From JALYXI01 sp963795835 (GTDB lineage Bacteria; Acidobacteriota; Terriglobia; Bryobacterales; Bryobacteraceae), in NCBI GenBank assembly GCA_963795835.1, contig CAWCJC010000001.1:186001-250000 (forward strand): a stretch of 64,000 nt of DNA, written 5' to 3'. A model generated the notes under the pieces. The model was given only the letters and a program-made list of their open reading frames with translations, searched no databases and was not told the origin of the DNA. This document shows, one piece after another, positions 23,150 through 31,566 of the stretch. Both the position numbers and the translations under genes were made by a program. The stretch's first letter is position 1, and every line of letters starts with the position of its first letter.

Positions 23150-25701
23150 TTATTCCATGAAACTGAATTCGTTCGAACTGAGAAGCACTTGGGCGTAGCG
23201 AGTCCAACCGCCCTCGGGCGCAGAGATATATTCCTGACCTAGCTTCACTTCTTCCGGTGTCGGTGCGCGCTGAAACAGGATTCGGTAAGCGTCCTCAATC
23301 TTAGGCTGCGCTCCCAGGCGCGCCACCAGCGCTTTCGACTCCGCTTCCACAAACTCGCTATTCATAAAGAAGAGCCGCTGCAAGGGAACGTTGGTTTCCG
23401 TGCGCGTGTCGGCGGTGTTGTTCGGATTCGGAAAGTCGAAAAGCTGAAGAACGGTATCCAGCTTGCGGCGGCTGACGAAGCCATACGCGGTGCGCTCGTG
23501 ATTTGCAGGACCGAACTTGACCGGAGCGCCGCCCGCCTTGGGATCGAGATTTCCGGACACGAACAGAAGCGAATCGCGCAGGCTCTCGGCATCCAGTCTG
23601 TGCCGGGCAAAGCGCCAAAGCAGTCGATTTTCCGGATCGCGTTCCAGATTCTCTGCCAGCGGGCTTGCTGCTCTGCTGATAAGCCGCGCTCAGCATCATT
23701 TCGCGATGAAGCTTCTTGAGGGACCAGCCCTCGTCCATGAAGCGGGACGCAAGGTAGTCCAGAAGCTCGGGATGACTGGGCGTATCTCCCTGTAAACCGA
23801 AATTGCTAGGGGTGCGAACCAGGCCTTGGCCGAAAGTGATGCTGCCAGACGCGGTTGACGATTACGCGTGCGGTGAGCGGGTTCTCTCGATTGGCGATCG
23901 CACCGGCAAGCGCGAGCCGAGGCTTGCCTTCGAATCGCTTGGGATCGCCTTGGCTGAGGACCTGCAGGAAGTGCGGCGGCGCGGGGTCGCCCAGATTGTC
24001 GCGGGCACCGCGGATCCACACGCGCTGCTCCTTCCACTTCGGTTCGTCTTCGATCGTTTGAAGGAACGGATACGCCGGCGGCAGATCTTTCTTGAGAGAG
24101 GCGAGTTCCGTTCGAAGATCGTCCAGGTGCTGTTTCCAGATGCCCGGAAGGAAGCGATCGACCTTGCCTAAGGGGTAATTCAAAATGCCGCGTTTCTCGG
24201 CGAAGAGATCTTCCCAAAGGACGAAGCGGTCGCGCGGCAGGGAAACCAGATTCGCGCTGGAGAGGTCCTGGCGATTCGGGTTTGCACCGAGAGTGATGTG
24301 GTTCTTATCGTCGACCGTCTTCTTTTCAGCGTTGATGGCGAGAACGAGAGTCTGAAAGTCGGCGGCAGCTTTCCGCTGTTCCTCCGGCGTTTTCGCTGCG
24401 ATCCAAGACGCAAGGAACGGGTGCTCAAACTTCTTACGCTTCAGGTAAGTTTCCCAGTGGGTTACGGTTTCAGAATCCAGCTTTTCGTCTTTTTCTAAAC
24501 CAGAGGCAGCCAGCATGTAGCGCGCGGTTTGCGCAGCCAAAATTTCACTGAGTTGCTTGGCTTGGTCCGCGGCAAAAGTATTAAGGGCGGTTTCCTTTGC
24601 GTTTACCGCCTTAAGCTTTGCATCGTAATCGGCCACCACATCGGGCGGAGCCAGCGGCGTTTGATGAAGTTTGGTGTTCGCAAAAATGCCCAGGAGCGAA
24701 TAGTAATCGCGCGTCGGAATGGGATCGAATTTATGGTCGTGACACTGAGCGCAAGCTACCGTAAGAGCCAGAAACCCTCGCGTAGTAGCATCCACGCGGT
24801 CGTCCTGAAATTCAGGGCTCAGCGCATAAAATCCAAGTCCAGCGCGATATTTTTCGGCATCGGGCATCAGGTCTCCCGCGATTTGCGCTTTGACGAATGT
24901 GTCGTAAGGAAGGTCCCGGTTGAAAGCGTCGATCACCCAGTCGCGATAGCGGAACGCGTTGGGGTAGGGCTCTTCCTGCGTGGAATTCAGCTTGTCATCG
25001 GAATAGCGCGCGATATCGAGCCAGTAACGGCCCCAGCGCTCCCCATAGTGAGGCGACGCGAGCAGGCGGTCCACCACGGTAGCGAATGCGTTTGGCGACC
25101 GGTCGGCTTCAAACGCGGCGACCTCCTCAGGGGTAGGCGGAAGGCCGGTCAGATCGAGCGTGGCGCGGCGGATCAGGGTTCGGCGGTCCGCGGGACCGGT
25201 GGAGCGAAGGCCTTCTTTATCCAAGCGAGCCTGAAGGAACCGGTCGATTTCGTTCTTGGCCTTGCCCGTGGGAACGGCGGGATGCGCAATGGGGCGGAAC
25301 GCCCAGAAATTTCGTTGCGCGTCGCTGATGAGGTAGGGTGCGGTAGGTACCGGCTGAACGTTAGCGGGCCAGATTGCGCCGGCCTTTACCCAAGCTTCGA
25401 GAGACGCAATTTCATCGTCCTTCAGCTTGCCGGTAGGCGGCATCTTGCGCTTCCCGTTGTAGCGGATGGCTTGAATCAGCGGGCTTGCATCCGGATCGCC
25501 GGGCACCAGCGCCGGGCCGGATTTTCCGCCTTGCAGCAAGTGTTCTCGGGAATCCAGTTGCAAGCCGCCCATGGCTGCATCCGTGTGGCAGGAGTAGCAG
25601 GCCTTGGCGAGCACCGGGCGGACGCGCATCTCGAAGGCGTCAGGATCGGCTGCGCGCAGGTAGGTCGCAGACACGATCAGCAGCATCGCAGCGGCGCGCA
25701 C
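23150..25701 (-). CDS. PSCyt1/DUF1549/DUF1553 exported cytochrome-like protein (two frameshifts)
   Basis: A planctomycete-type cytochrome-domain protein, 849 residues once two single-base insertions are removed. In order: signal peptide (1-18); a c-type haem domain with CYSCH (AKACYSCHTDAAMGG) and a conserved later KMPPTGKL; DUF1549 with RYWLDIARYSDDKL; and DUF1553 with LTARVIVNRVWQHHF and MDEGWSLKKLHREMMLSAAY. The frame breaks at an AAA at 23833-23835 and at a GGG at 23661-23663 (plus-strand coordinates). Deleting one base at each restores continuous family sequence through to the stop at 23150. It pairs with the DUF1501 gene. The function is unproven. Confidence 0.9.
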
Positions 25702-25829
25702 TCTCTTAGTTTACCCCGCGCCTCACTTGACCGGCCATCAGCCATTAGCACCCAGTGACGCCCAACAACTAGCGACACACCGTTAACGATTTTTGCAGTA
25801 ACCTGGGATGACACGGGCGCTCAAACCGC

Positions 25830-26243
25830 ATGGCTGAACCATCTAACGCAACAATCACCATCGATGGCAGCAGTTTCAATGCTCTCACTGTCCACGTGTC
25901 ACTGGTCACAACGCAGGATGATGTCGGGATGCCCATGATGGGCACGACGCGCTGTGCCATCGAATGCATTGTCGACATGCATGACAATGTCAATCTCCCC
26001 TATTCCACGCTTCAAAAACTCTTTGACTTGTCGAAGATGGTAACTCGGGACAAGATCAAAGACATGAAGATTGAGTTCTGGCAGGACGAAAGGCGGCTGG
26101 ATGCTCTATGTACATATTCGCTGAAAGGCTGGATCAGCCATTTCTCCACCAGCAGCGGCGGGACCGGAAACCACTTACTCTCTCTGAGTCTGCAACCGAT
26201 GCTCGACAGTAAAAGCTTCATTGACCTAAAAATGGGCAACTAA
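25830..26243 (+). CDS. Hcp/TssD-like type VI secretion tube protein (orphan)
   Basis: A 137-residue beta-rich protein resembling TssD/Hcp, the ring protein that stacks into the type VI secretion tube. The pattern fits Hcp-type barrels: an opening strand ATITIDGSSFNALTVHVSL, a mid-section TRCAIECIVDMHDNVNLPY, a helix region LQKLFDLSKM and a closing strand LLSLSLQPMLDSKS. No tssB, tssC, tssK, vgrG or clpV is in the window, so it is an orphan copy. Such copies often carry effectors to a system encoded elsewhere. The next two genes (15 and 26 bases on) run in the same direction and are candidates for cargo and partner. Base composition of this stretch is visibly lower in GC than its neighbours. 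Confidence 0.65.
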   Translation: MAEPSNATITIDGSSFNALTVHVSLVTTQDDVGMPMMGTTRCAIECIVDMHDNVNLPYSTLQKLFDLSKMVTRDKIKDMKIEFWQDERRLDALCTYSLKGWISHFSTSSGGTGNHLLSLSLQPMLDSKSFIDLKMGN

Positions 26244-26258
26244 CAGTTTTGCCGATAT

Positions 26259-26756
26259 ATGCCAAATCATGTTGCCGATGAACTGTGGCGCGAAGCGGTG
26301 GAGTCGCAACGGCAGATGGCGACAAAGATCACCTACAACGCTCCGCTGATCGAATTTCACATAAAGAATAGAGTTGAGGCAATCCGCGACATCGGTGAAC
26401 TGCGTCGAGTTTTTGAGATTGAGGCGGGCCTTGATTACCAGGGAACCGACATTTCTTTCAGCGTTTTGGATTTTGGCGATAGTTTGTGGATTGTCCCGGA
26501 TACAATCCTGTTGGAAACCCACCATGGTTGGGCGAAACACCTGAAGGAAAACCGCGGCTTCTTTAAAGCAACGATTTACTGGCCACCCAAAGAGTGGCTC
26601 AGCGGCGGGTTTCTCGGGTTAGGCCGGCATCTGGCCCCGAAGGTCCTGAAAGGCAACACTCTTCCTGTCGAAAACGAGACGTGGTGCTGCAAAGGTCCGC
26701 TAGACCCAGTAACTTTTCAACCACTCGACTTTAATTTGAAAGGGACAATCCGCTAG
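26259..26756 (+). CDS. Protein of unknown function linked to an Hcp-like gene
   Basis: A 165-residue soluble protein with no signal peptide, membrane segment or cysteine cluster that I recognise (two adjacent Cys in ETWCCKG). Residues 1-70 look helical and charged (LWREAVESQRQM, AIRDIGELRRVFEIEAG). The second half contains strands with many Trp/Phe (GFFKATIYWPPKEWLSGGF, PVTFQPLDFN). It lies between the Hcp-like protein and the toxin-like membrane protein, which would fit an adaptor, chaperone or immunity role. That is inference from gene order only. The start ATG 26259 has no obvious Shine-Dalgarno. Confidence 0.65.
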   Translation: MPNHVADELWREAVESQRQMATKITYNAPLIEFHIKNRVEAIRDIGELRRVFEIEAGLDYQGTDISFSVLDFGDSLWIVPDTILLETHHGWAKHLKENRGFFKATIYWPPKEWLSGGFLGLGRHLAPKVLKGNTLPVENETWCCKGPLDPVTFQPLDFNLKGTIR

Positions 26757-26782
26757 CAAACTCTAACAGTCTTCTATCCTCT

Positions 26783-27682
26783 ATGCCTGACCCGAAAAAG
26801 CATGATCCTCCGGCAAATCCCAGGCGTTCAGCGGAGTCGATCGTTACGGTGGCGGTCCCGGCACGCGACCGTAACGAAGCAATTCAAACTTTAAGCAGCA
26901 TCGCGAGCGGATCGCTGACGGGCACCGGCATTACATTTCGCACCGATATTGAGGCAATTCGCAACCACTACGAGTCGCAGGTTCGTTCGATGAGATTGGA
27001 ACTCTCGAGCAAACGTGCCCAAGGCATGTCCGAAGCCGAGATTCGTTCCTGGTCCATTGCGGAGCGCAATCGCATCGTCAACGAAATGCGCGTTCGACAA
27101 GGGCGGGTCGCCAAAGTAGTGCTGGACGCACGCGATTATTACAAATATGGACCAGGAGCACGCACAGAACAGAATTTGGCAAATCGTGCCCGAAACTCAC
27201 TTAAGTTCAAAGCGTCGGGACTTTCTCTTGACACTTACTTAGTGGAAAGAGCAATGAGCCCAAATTCTGGAATAACCGAAGCTGTGATCCGGTCGGGGAA
27301 ATATTTGAAAAACGGCGGTAAGATTCTGGTGCCTTTGGGAATCGGAATGTCTGTCGTAAATGTTGTTAATGCCCCCAAGGGAGAAAGACTGCTGGTTGCT
27401 GGCGAAGAGGGATCAAGTTGGGTTGGGGGTGCAGTTGCATCGGAGGCCGTCGTTGCCGCAATGATCGTATTGGCGCCGGAAACTGGAGGACTTTCCTTGC
27501 TTGGCATTGGCTTGATTGCGGGCGTCGGGGGCGGAGCGCTGAGCGGGTGGGGCTTTCATCGATTATTTTTCACGAGCCACCCTCACGCTCAGGCGAGCGT
27601 TCAACAGACCGGCAGTCTACCCGCAACGATGGTGCAACCCGGAATTCCGCCGTCGCCTATTCCCCGGTGGCGAGTTAAATAA
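26783..27682 (+). CDS. Unknown protein with C-terminal Gly/Ala-rich membrane hairpin (toxin-like)
   Basis: A 299-residue protein. The first 170 residues are soluble, charged and mostly helical (MRLELSSKRAQGMSEAEIRS, NRIVNEMRVRQGRVAK). A short hydrophobic stretch (ILVPLGIGMSVVNVV, about 183-197) follows. Residues about 213-260 form a glycine/alanine-rich double hydrophobic segment (GGAVASEAVVAAMIVLA then LLGIGLIAGVGGGALSGW). The tail is Pro-rich. A helical soluble part followed by a glycine-zipper hairpin is the layout of colicin-type and type VI secretion pore-forming effectors. I cannot name a family. Position downstream of the Hcp-like gene supports an effector role, and this remains inference. 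Confidence 0.6.
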   Translation: MPDPKKHDPPANPRRSAESIVTVAVPARDRNEAIQTLSSIASGSLTGTGITFRTDIEAIRNHYESQVRSMRLELSSKRAQGMSEAEIRSWSIAERNRIVNEMRVRQGRVAKVVLDARDYYKYGPGARTEQNLANRARNSLKFKASGLSLDTYLVERAMSPNSGITEAVIRSGKYLKNGGKILVPLGIGMSVVNVVNAPKGERLLVAGEEGSSWVGGAVASEAVVAAMIVLAPETGGLSLLGIGLIAGVGGGALSGWGFHRLFFTSHPHAQASVQQTGSLPATMVQPGIPPSPIPRWRVK

Positions 27683-27743
27683 CGCCTGTAGGTAACTTGG
27701 CACGGGTGACGGGCCGGAGGCCAAACAGCACCCAAGCGGTAGA

Positions 27744-28907
27744 GTGTTAGGAGTGGCGCCTGACGATCAGCCTACCGTGGCTCTCCCCACTCCGGCCCTC
27801 CTCAAAGACCGTTATCTGTTAGGCCGAAAGCTCGGTGAGGGCGGATTTGGAAGCGTGTATCTGGCTCGCGATTTGGCGCTGCACGACCGGCCGGTCGTCG
27901 TCAAAATCCAGCTTCATCAGTCCGGCGACGATCCCTGGTTCGAGCGCAAGTTTTCAGAGGAGATCCGCGCGCTTTCCATGATCGATCATCCCGGCGTCGT
28001 TGGAGCGATCGATAGCGGGCGCACCGCGGAAGGCAAACCGTTTCTGGTGATGCAGTATGTCGAGGGTGTCACGCTCCGGACCGTGCTGACTCCCGAAGGC
28101 CTGCCGTTTGCACGCGCTGCGGATATCCTGCGGCAGATGGGCCATGCTTTGGCGGCGGCTCATGAAAAAGGCATCTGGCATCGTGACTTGAAGCCGGAAA
28201 ACCTGATGTTGCAGACCATGCCCGGCGGGGGCGAGCGCGTGCGTTTGATCGATTTCGGGATCGCGACCGTAAGGGACTTCACCGCTGATCCAAGTAAAAC
28301 GCGGGTCGCCGGAAGCCTGGCTTATATGGCGCCGGAACAGCGAACGGGTCAGCCTTCAGCCGCCACCGATATCTATGCCATGGGCCTGATCGCGCGTGAA
28401 CTTCTGCCAGGCAAACTGCCCTTGCAAACGGACCGCCTGATCGCAAGAAGTCTCTCCCGCGATCCCGCCGCTCGGCCCGCCGATGCGCGCGAGTTCGGGG
28501 ACCAGTTGTATCGGTCGCTTGTCTCTTCGGATGTTACGCGTGTAACTGAGACGACTCCTCAGAAGCGGCGTGGCAACTGGAAAGTTGTGGGCGTTGCTGC
28601 TTTGGTGGTTGGTTCTATTGGGGCGAACTATCTGTTCAAGCAACCCGTTGCCAAACCTGCTTCCGCTCCTGTCCCGGTGCACGCAGACAAGCCCGTTCCG
28701 GTGGAACTCCCCAAGCCTGAGGCAACACCGAAGCCGTTGGAGGCGGATCCACTCCGCGAGAAAGATGCTTGGGATGCAGCCAAGTGGTCCGGAAAAATGG
28801 AGAGTTACCAGGCTTACGTCGACCGGTATCCGGAGGGGCGGCATGCGATGGATGCTCGCAAGAAAATCGCGGTTTTAGAAAGAAAGGAACGTGATCGGCG
28901 AAAGTAA
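27744..28907 (+). CDS. Serine/threonine protein kinase with membrane anchor
   Basis: Hanks-type kinase of 387 residues. The glycine loop is GEGGFG (31-36), the ATP lysine is in VVVKIQ (Lys54), the catalytic loop HRDLKPENL begins at 146, DFG is at 170-172 (RLIDFGIATV) and APE is at 196-198. A membrane segment lies at about 281-298 (VVGVAALVVGSIGANYLF), followed by a Pro-rich linker and a C-terminal helical repeat-like region (WSGKMESYQAYVDRYPEG). The start is uncertain: GTG 27744 or GTG 27753. In other bacteria such kinases regulate type VI secretion (PpkA), and the nearby Hcp-like gene is suggestive. They also regulate much else, so the link is not proven. Confidence 0.88.
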   Translation: MLGVAPDDQPTVALPTPALLKDRYLLGRKLGEGGFGSVYLARDLALHDRPVVVKIQLHQSGDDPWFERKFSEEIRALSMIDHPGVVGAIDSGRTAEGKPFLVMQYVEGVTLRTVLTPEGLPFARAADILRQMGHALAAAHEKGIWHRDLKPENLMLQTMPGGGERVRLIDFGIATVRDFTADPSKTRVAGSLAYMAPEQRTGQPSAATDIYAMGLIARELLPGKLPLQTDRLIARSLSRDPAARPADAREFGDQLYRSLVSSDVTRVTETTPQKRRGNWKVVGVAALVVGSIGANYLFKQPVAKPASAPVPVHADKPVPVELPKPEATPKPLEADPLREKDAWDAAKWSGKMESYQAYVDRYPEGRHAMDARKKIAVLERKERDRRK

Positions 28908-28910
28908 GTG

Positions 28911-30410
28911 TTATCGCTCATAGAGTTCCACCATGCGCCTAAGCCGCTGCGCGTGTTCGGCTGTGAGCATTCCGCCGGCAAACCGCCAACTCCAATTGCC
29001 GTTGCCCTTGCCGGGCGTATTCATTCTGGCTTCGCTGCCCTCCCCCAACACATCTTGCAGCGGGAACACCACCGTATCCGCAACCGATTTCATCAGTTCG
29101 CGAATGAACACCCAGCTCATTTCGCGCCCATCCGTATTCAGATATTCCAGGGCTTCCTGCTTCTCTTTCGCGACCTCTTCAGCGGACCTTGTGCTGTCGA
29201 GTTCGCCGCTGCTGCTCCACCATCCGGCGGTCGTGTCGTTGTCGTGAGTACCCGAATACGCGAAGCGTTCGCGCGGGTAATTGTGAGGGCGAAAATCGGG
29301 CGCTTGCGGATCGCTGCCGAAGCCGAACTGTAGAACGGCCATCCCAGGGAAACTGAATTTCGCGCGAAGCGCTTCCACCTCGGGGGTGATCACGCCCAGG
29401 TTTTCGGCCACAATCGGCAGGTCTCCCAAAGCTTCTTTTGCGGCTGCGAATAGCGCTTCGCCGGGCGCCTTCACCCATCGGCCATGTTCCGCCGTGGCAT
29501 CGCCCGCCGGCACTTCCCAATAAGCTTCGAAGCCGCGGAAGTGATCGAGGCGGATCAGATCAAACGTTGCGAATGACGAGCGCAGGCGTTCGATCCACCA
29601 CGGGAAGCCTTCGCGCTGCATCTTGTCCCAGCAATAAATCGGGTTGCCCCATAGCTGGCCGGTGGCACTGAAGTAATCGGGAGGCACACCGGCAACTACC
29701 GTGGGGCGGCCTTTCGGGTCCAATTGAAATTCCCCCGGGTGTTGCCAGACATCGGCGCTATCGTGCGCGACATAAATCGGCACGTCGCCCATCAAACGAA
29801 TTCCTCGATCGTGGCAGTACCGCTTCAGCGCTTCATACTGGCGGAAAAAGACGAACTGCATCCAACGATGGGCGTCGATGCGGGGCGCAAGTTCCTCCGG
29901 CGCATTCGGGTTGGCCGGCCACTCGGTCCAACTTCTTCCCTGCCCTTCCGCTTCCTTGCGGGACATGAAGAGCGCGAAGGGCTCCAGCCAGGTAGCATGC
30001 GCGGCGCGAAAGGCTTCGAACTCATTGCGCTCCGTCGCGGCCGCACGCGCGGCAAAGTTTTCATAAGCTTTCTGGAGCAGGCGGCCCTTCCAAACAATCA
30101 CGGTCCCAAAATCCACGTGCGACTCCGGAAATTCGGGTGCCTGTTGCAGGTCCGCATCGGTGAGCATGCCCTCTTGCACCAAGCGTTCCGGGCTGATCAG
30201 CATGGGGTTGCCGGCAAAGGCGGAGAAGAGCTGGTAAGGCGAATCGCCGTAGCCGGTAGGCCCCAACGGGAGCATCTGCCAGAGTGTTTGTTTCGCTTCA
30301 GTAAGCCAGTCGGCAAAGCGGAACGCTTCCGGGCCCAGGTCGCCGATTCCAAACTTGCCGGGTAAGGAGGTGGGGTGGAGCAGGATGCCGCTCGATCGCT
30401 TGAATTTCAC
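28911..30410 (-). CDS. malQ: 4-alpha-glucanotransferase (amylomaltase)
   Basis: GH77 enzyme that transfers alpha-1,4-glucan segments between maltodextrins in the cytoplasm. The 499-residue protein starts KFKRSSGILLHPTSLPGKFG, the conserved MalQ N-terminus. It contains GDVPIYVAHDSADVW, DLIRLDHFRGFEAYWEVP (nucleophile Asp in RLDHFRGF), PIVAENLGVITPEVEALR (general acid Glu) and AYSGTHDNDTT (transition-state Asp). Length is typical. It runs in the same direction as, and follows by 16 bases, the methyltransferase gene. No other maltose genes are in the window. Confidence 0.96.
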   Translation of the reverse strand: MKFKRSSGILLHPTSLPGKFGIGDLGPEAFRFADWLTEAKQTLWQMLPLGPTGYGDSPYQLFSAFAGNPMLISPERLVQEGMLTDADLQQAPEFPESHVDFGTVIVWKGRLLQKAYENFAARAAATERNEFEAFRAAHATWLEPFALFMSRKEAEGQGRSWTEWPANPNAPEELAPRIDAHRWMQFVFFRQYEALKRYCHDRGIRLMGDVPIYVAHDSADVWQHPGEFQLDPKGRPTVVAGVPPDYFSATGQLWGNPIYCWDKMQREGFPWWIERLRSSFATFDLIRLDHFRGFEAYWEVPAGDATAEHGRWVKAPGEALFAAAKEALGDLPIVAENLGVITPEVEALRAKFSFPGMAVLQFGFGSDPQAPDFRPHNYPRERFAYSGTHDNDTTAGWWSSSGELDSTRSAEEVAKEKQEALEYLNTDGREMSWVFIRELMKSVADTVVFPLQDVLGEGSEARMNTPGKGNGNWSWRFAGGMLTAEHAQRLRRMVELYER

Positions 30411-30426
30411 TCTTTCAAGATAGCGG

Positions 30427-31551
30427 TTAGGTAAACGTGAGCGGCAGGTTCTGATCGCTATCGGGATAGCGATTGCGGAAGAAACTCACAATGACCCCGC
30501 GCTCCCGAAGGTCCAGATGATTGGGGGGCTCCGCGCGGTCGAGAGTGAACTCAATTTCGAGAGAGCGCTTTGAGAGCACAGCCGCGGGAACCTTTGCGCG
30601 ATACACGTGCTCACCGGGCGCGGTGAACCTGGCGCTGGCAAGCGGAACCCCCTCGACTGTTGCGTGCAAAGTGATCGGGAACCCGTGCATGTGATGGAAC
30701 GTGAAGTTCAGCGTATTGATCTGGTTGCTCAACGGTGCCGCAGTGGTAACGCTGAAGATGCGTTCCGTCCAGCGCCAGTTGTCCTCCACCTGGTTCCAGC
30801 CCTTGTGGAGTTGGACCGGAATCGCGGGCGGCGCCCACCGGCTTTCCAGGAAACAGAAAGCGCGTTCATCGCGGTCACTATCTTTCGGGTTTGAGCCTTC
30901 TGGACATCCCGATGTCAGAAAGCCGCGCACCTCCCACCCGGCCCGGGTCGCGATTCGGCGTAGGCCCGCTTCGGAGAAGATCCAAAAGTTCGTGCAATCG
31001 TTGTTTGCTTCGTCTCCGTCAAGCAAATAGGCAACCGGCTCCTCCCTGATCGGCTGCCCGGACGAGGTGACAGCCGCCACGCGCGTGCTCAGCAGGCAAA
31101 AACGCGCATGCCGGGCCAGCGTTTCCAGCGCATAGAACGGATTCTTCAGGTGGTACAGAAGGCCGAGGAATAGCGCAAGGCCGTAAGTCTTCTCGAGTTG
31201 GAACTGGCTGTCGAGGTCCATCTCCCGGATGTCAACCTTCGATTGCAGCGCTGGTTTCAGCGCGCGAATGCCCTGCATCTGGTTGTAATTGGTGGACGGA
31301 AGATCTACAGCATCCACGTGGCAGCCTTGCGATTCGAGAAAAAACGCCATCGCCCCATCGGCGCAACCGATATCGAGCACATCGTCGCCGCTATTGAGCG
31401 CGATATCGCGTATGGCCAGTTTTGGGCCCAAAAGTTTGTTCAGGGCGGGAACATTGCCAAAGGAATCGTAGGGATACCAATCGAACGGCGCTTTTAGTTT
31501 TGTTTTCACGGCATCCAGATGGCGCTGGAATTCCGCGGCTTCCCTGATCAT
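30427..31551 (-). CDS. SAM-dependent methyltransferase with C-terminal beta-sandwich-like domain
   Basis: A 374-residue protein. The N-terminal half is a class I methyltransferase with SAM motif I VLDIGCADGAMAFFL (near residue 58). Further motifs VDAVDLPSTNYNQ and LALFLGLLYHLKNPF resemble the CmoB/DUF1698 group. The C-terminal 140 residues are beta-rich (INTLNFTFHHMHGFPITLHA, VYRAKVPAAVLSKRSLEIEF) and look like a carbohydrate-binding or adhesion-type sandwich rather than methyltransferase. I start at ATG 31551 rather than the TTG at 31557. True CmoB tRNA function is not supported, because the second domain does not fit, and a glycan methyltransferase is possible. Confidence 0.8.
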   Translation of the reverse strand: MIREAAEFQRHLDAVKTKLKAPFDWYPYDSFGNVPALNKLLGPKLAIRDIALNSGDDVLDIGCADGAMAFFLESQGCHVDAVDLPSTNYNQMQGIRALKPALQSKVDIREMDLDSQFQLEKTYGLALFLGLLYHLKNPFYALETLARHARFCLLSTRVAAVTSSGQPIREEPVAYLLDGDEANNDCTNFWIFSEAGLRRIATRAGWEVRGFLTSGCPEGSNPKDSDRDERAFCFLESRWAPPAIPVQLHKGWNQVEDNWRWTERIFSVTTAAPLSNQINTLNFTFHHMHGFPITLHATVEGVPLASARFTAPGEHVYRAKVPAAVLSKRSLEIEFTLDRAEPPNHLDLRERGVIVSFFRNRYPDSDQNLPLTFT

Positions 31552-31566
31552 AATCAAGGGTAAAGC

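Noticed and set aside
22162..23160. 332-residue plus-strand open frame opposite the DUF1501 gene
   Set aside because: Shadow frame created by codon bias of the DUF1501 gene; no motif or start signal.
25702..25829. Integration site or mobile-element boundary next to the Hcp-like cassette
   Set aside because: No direct repeats, integrase gene or tRNA are visible at either edge, so transfer is only suggested by composition.
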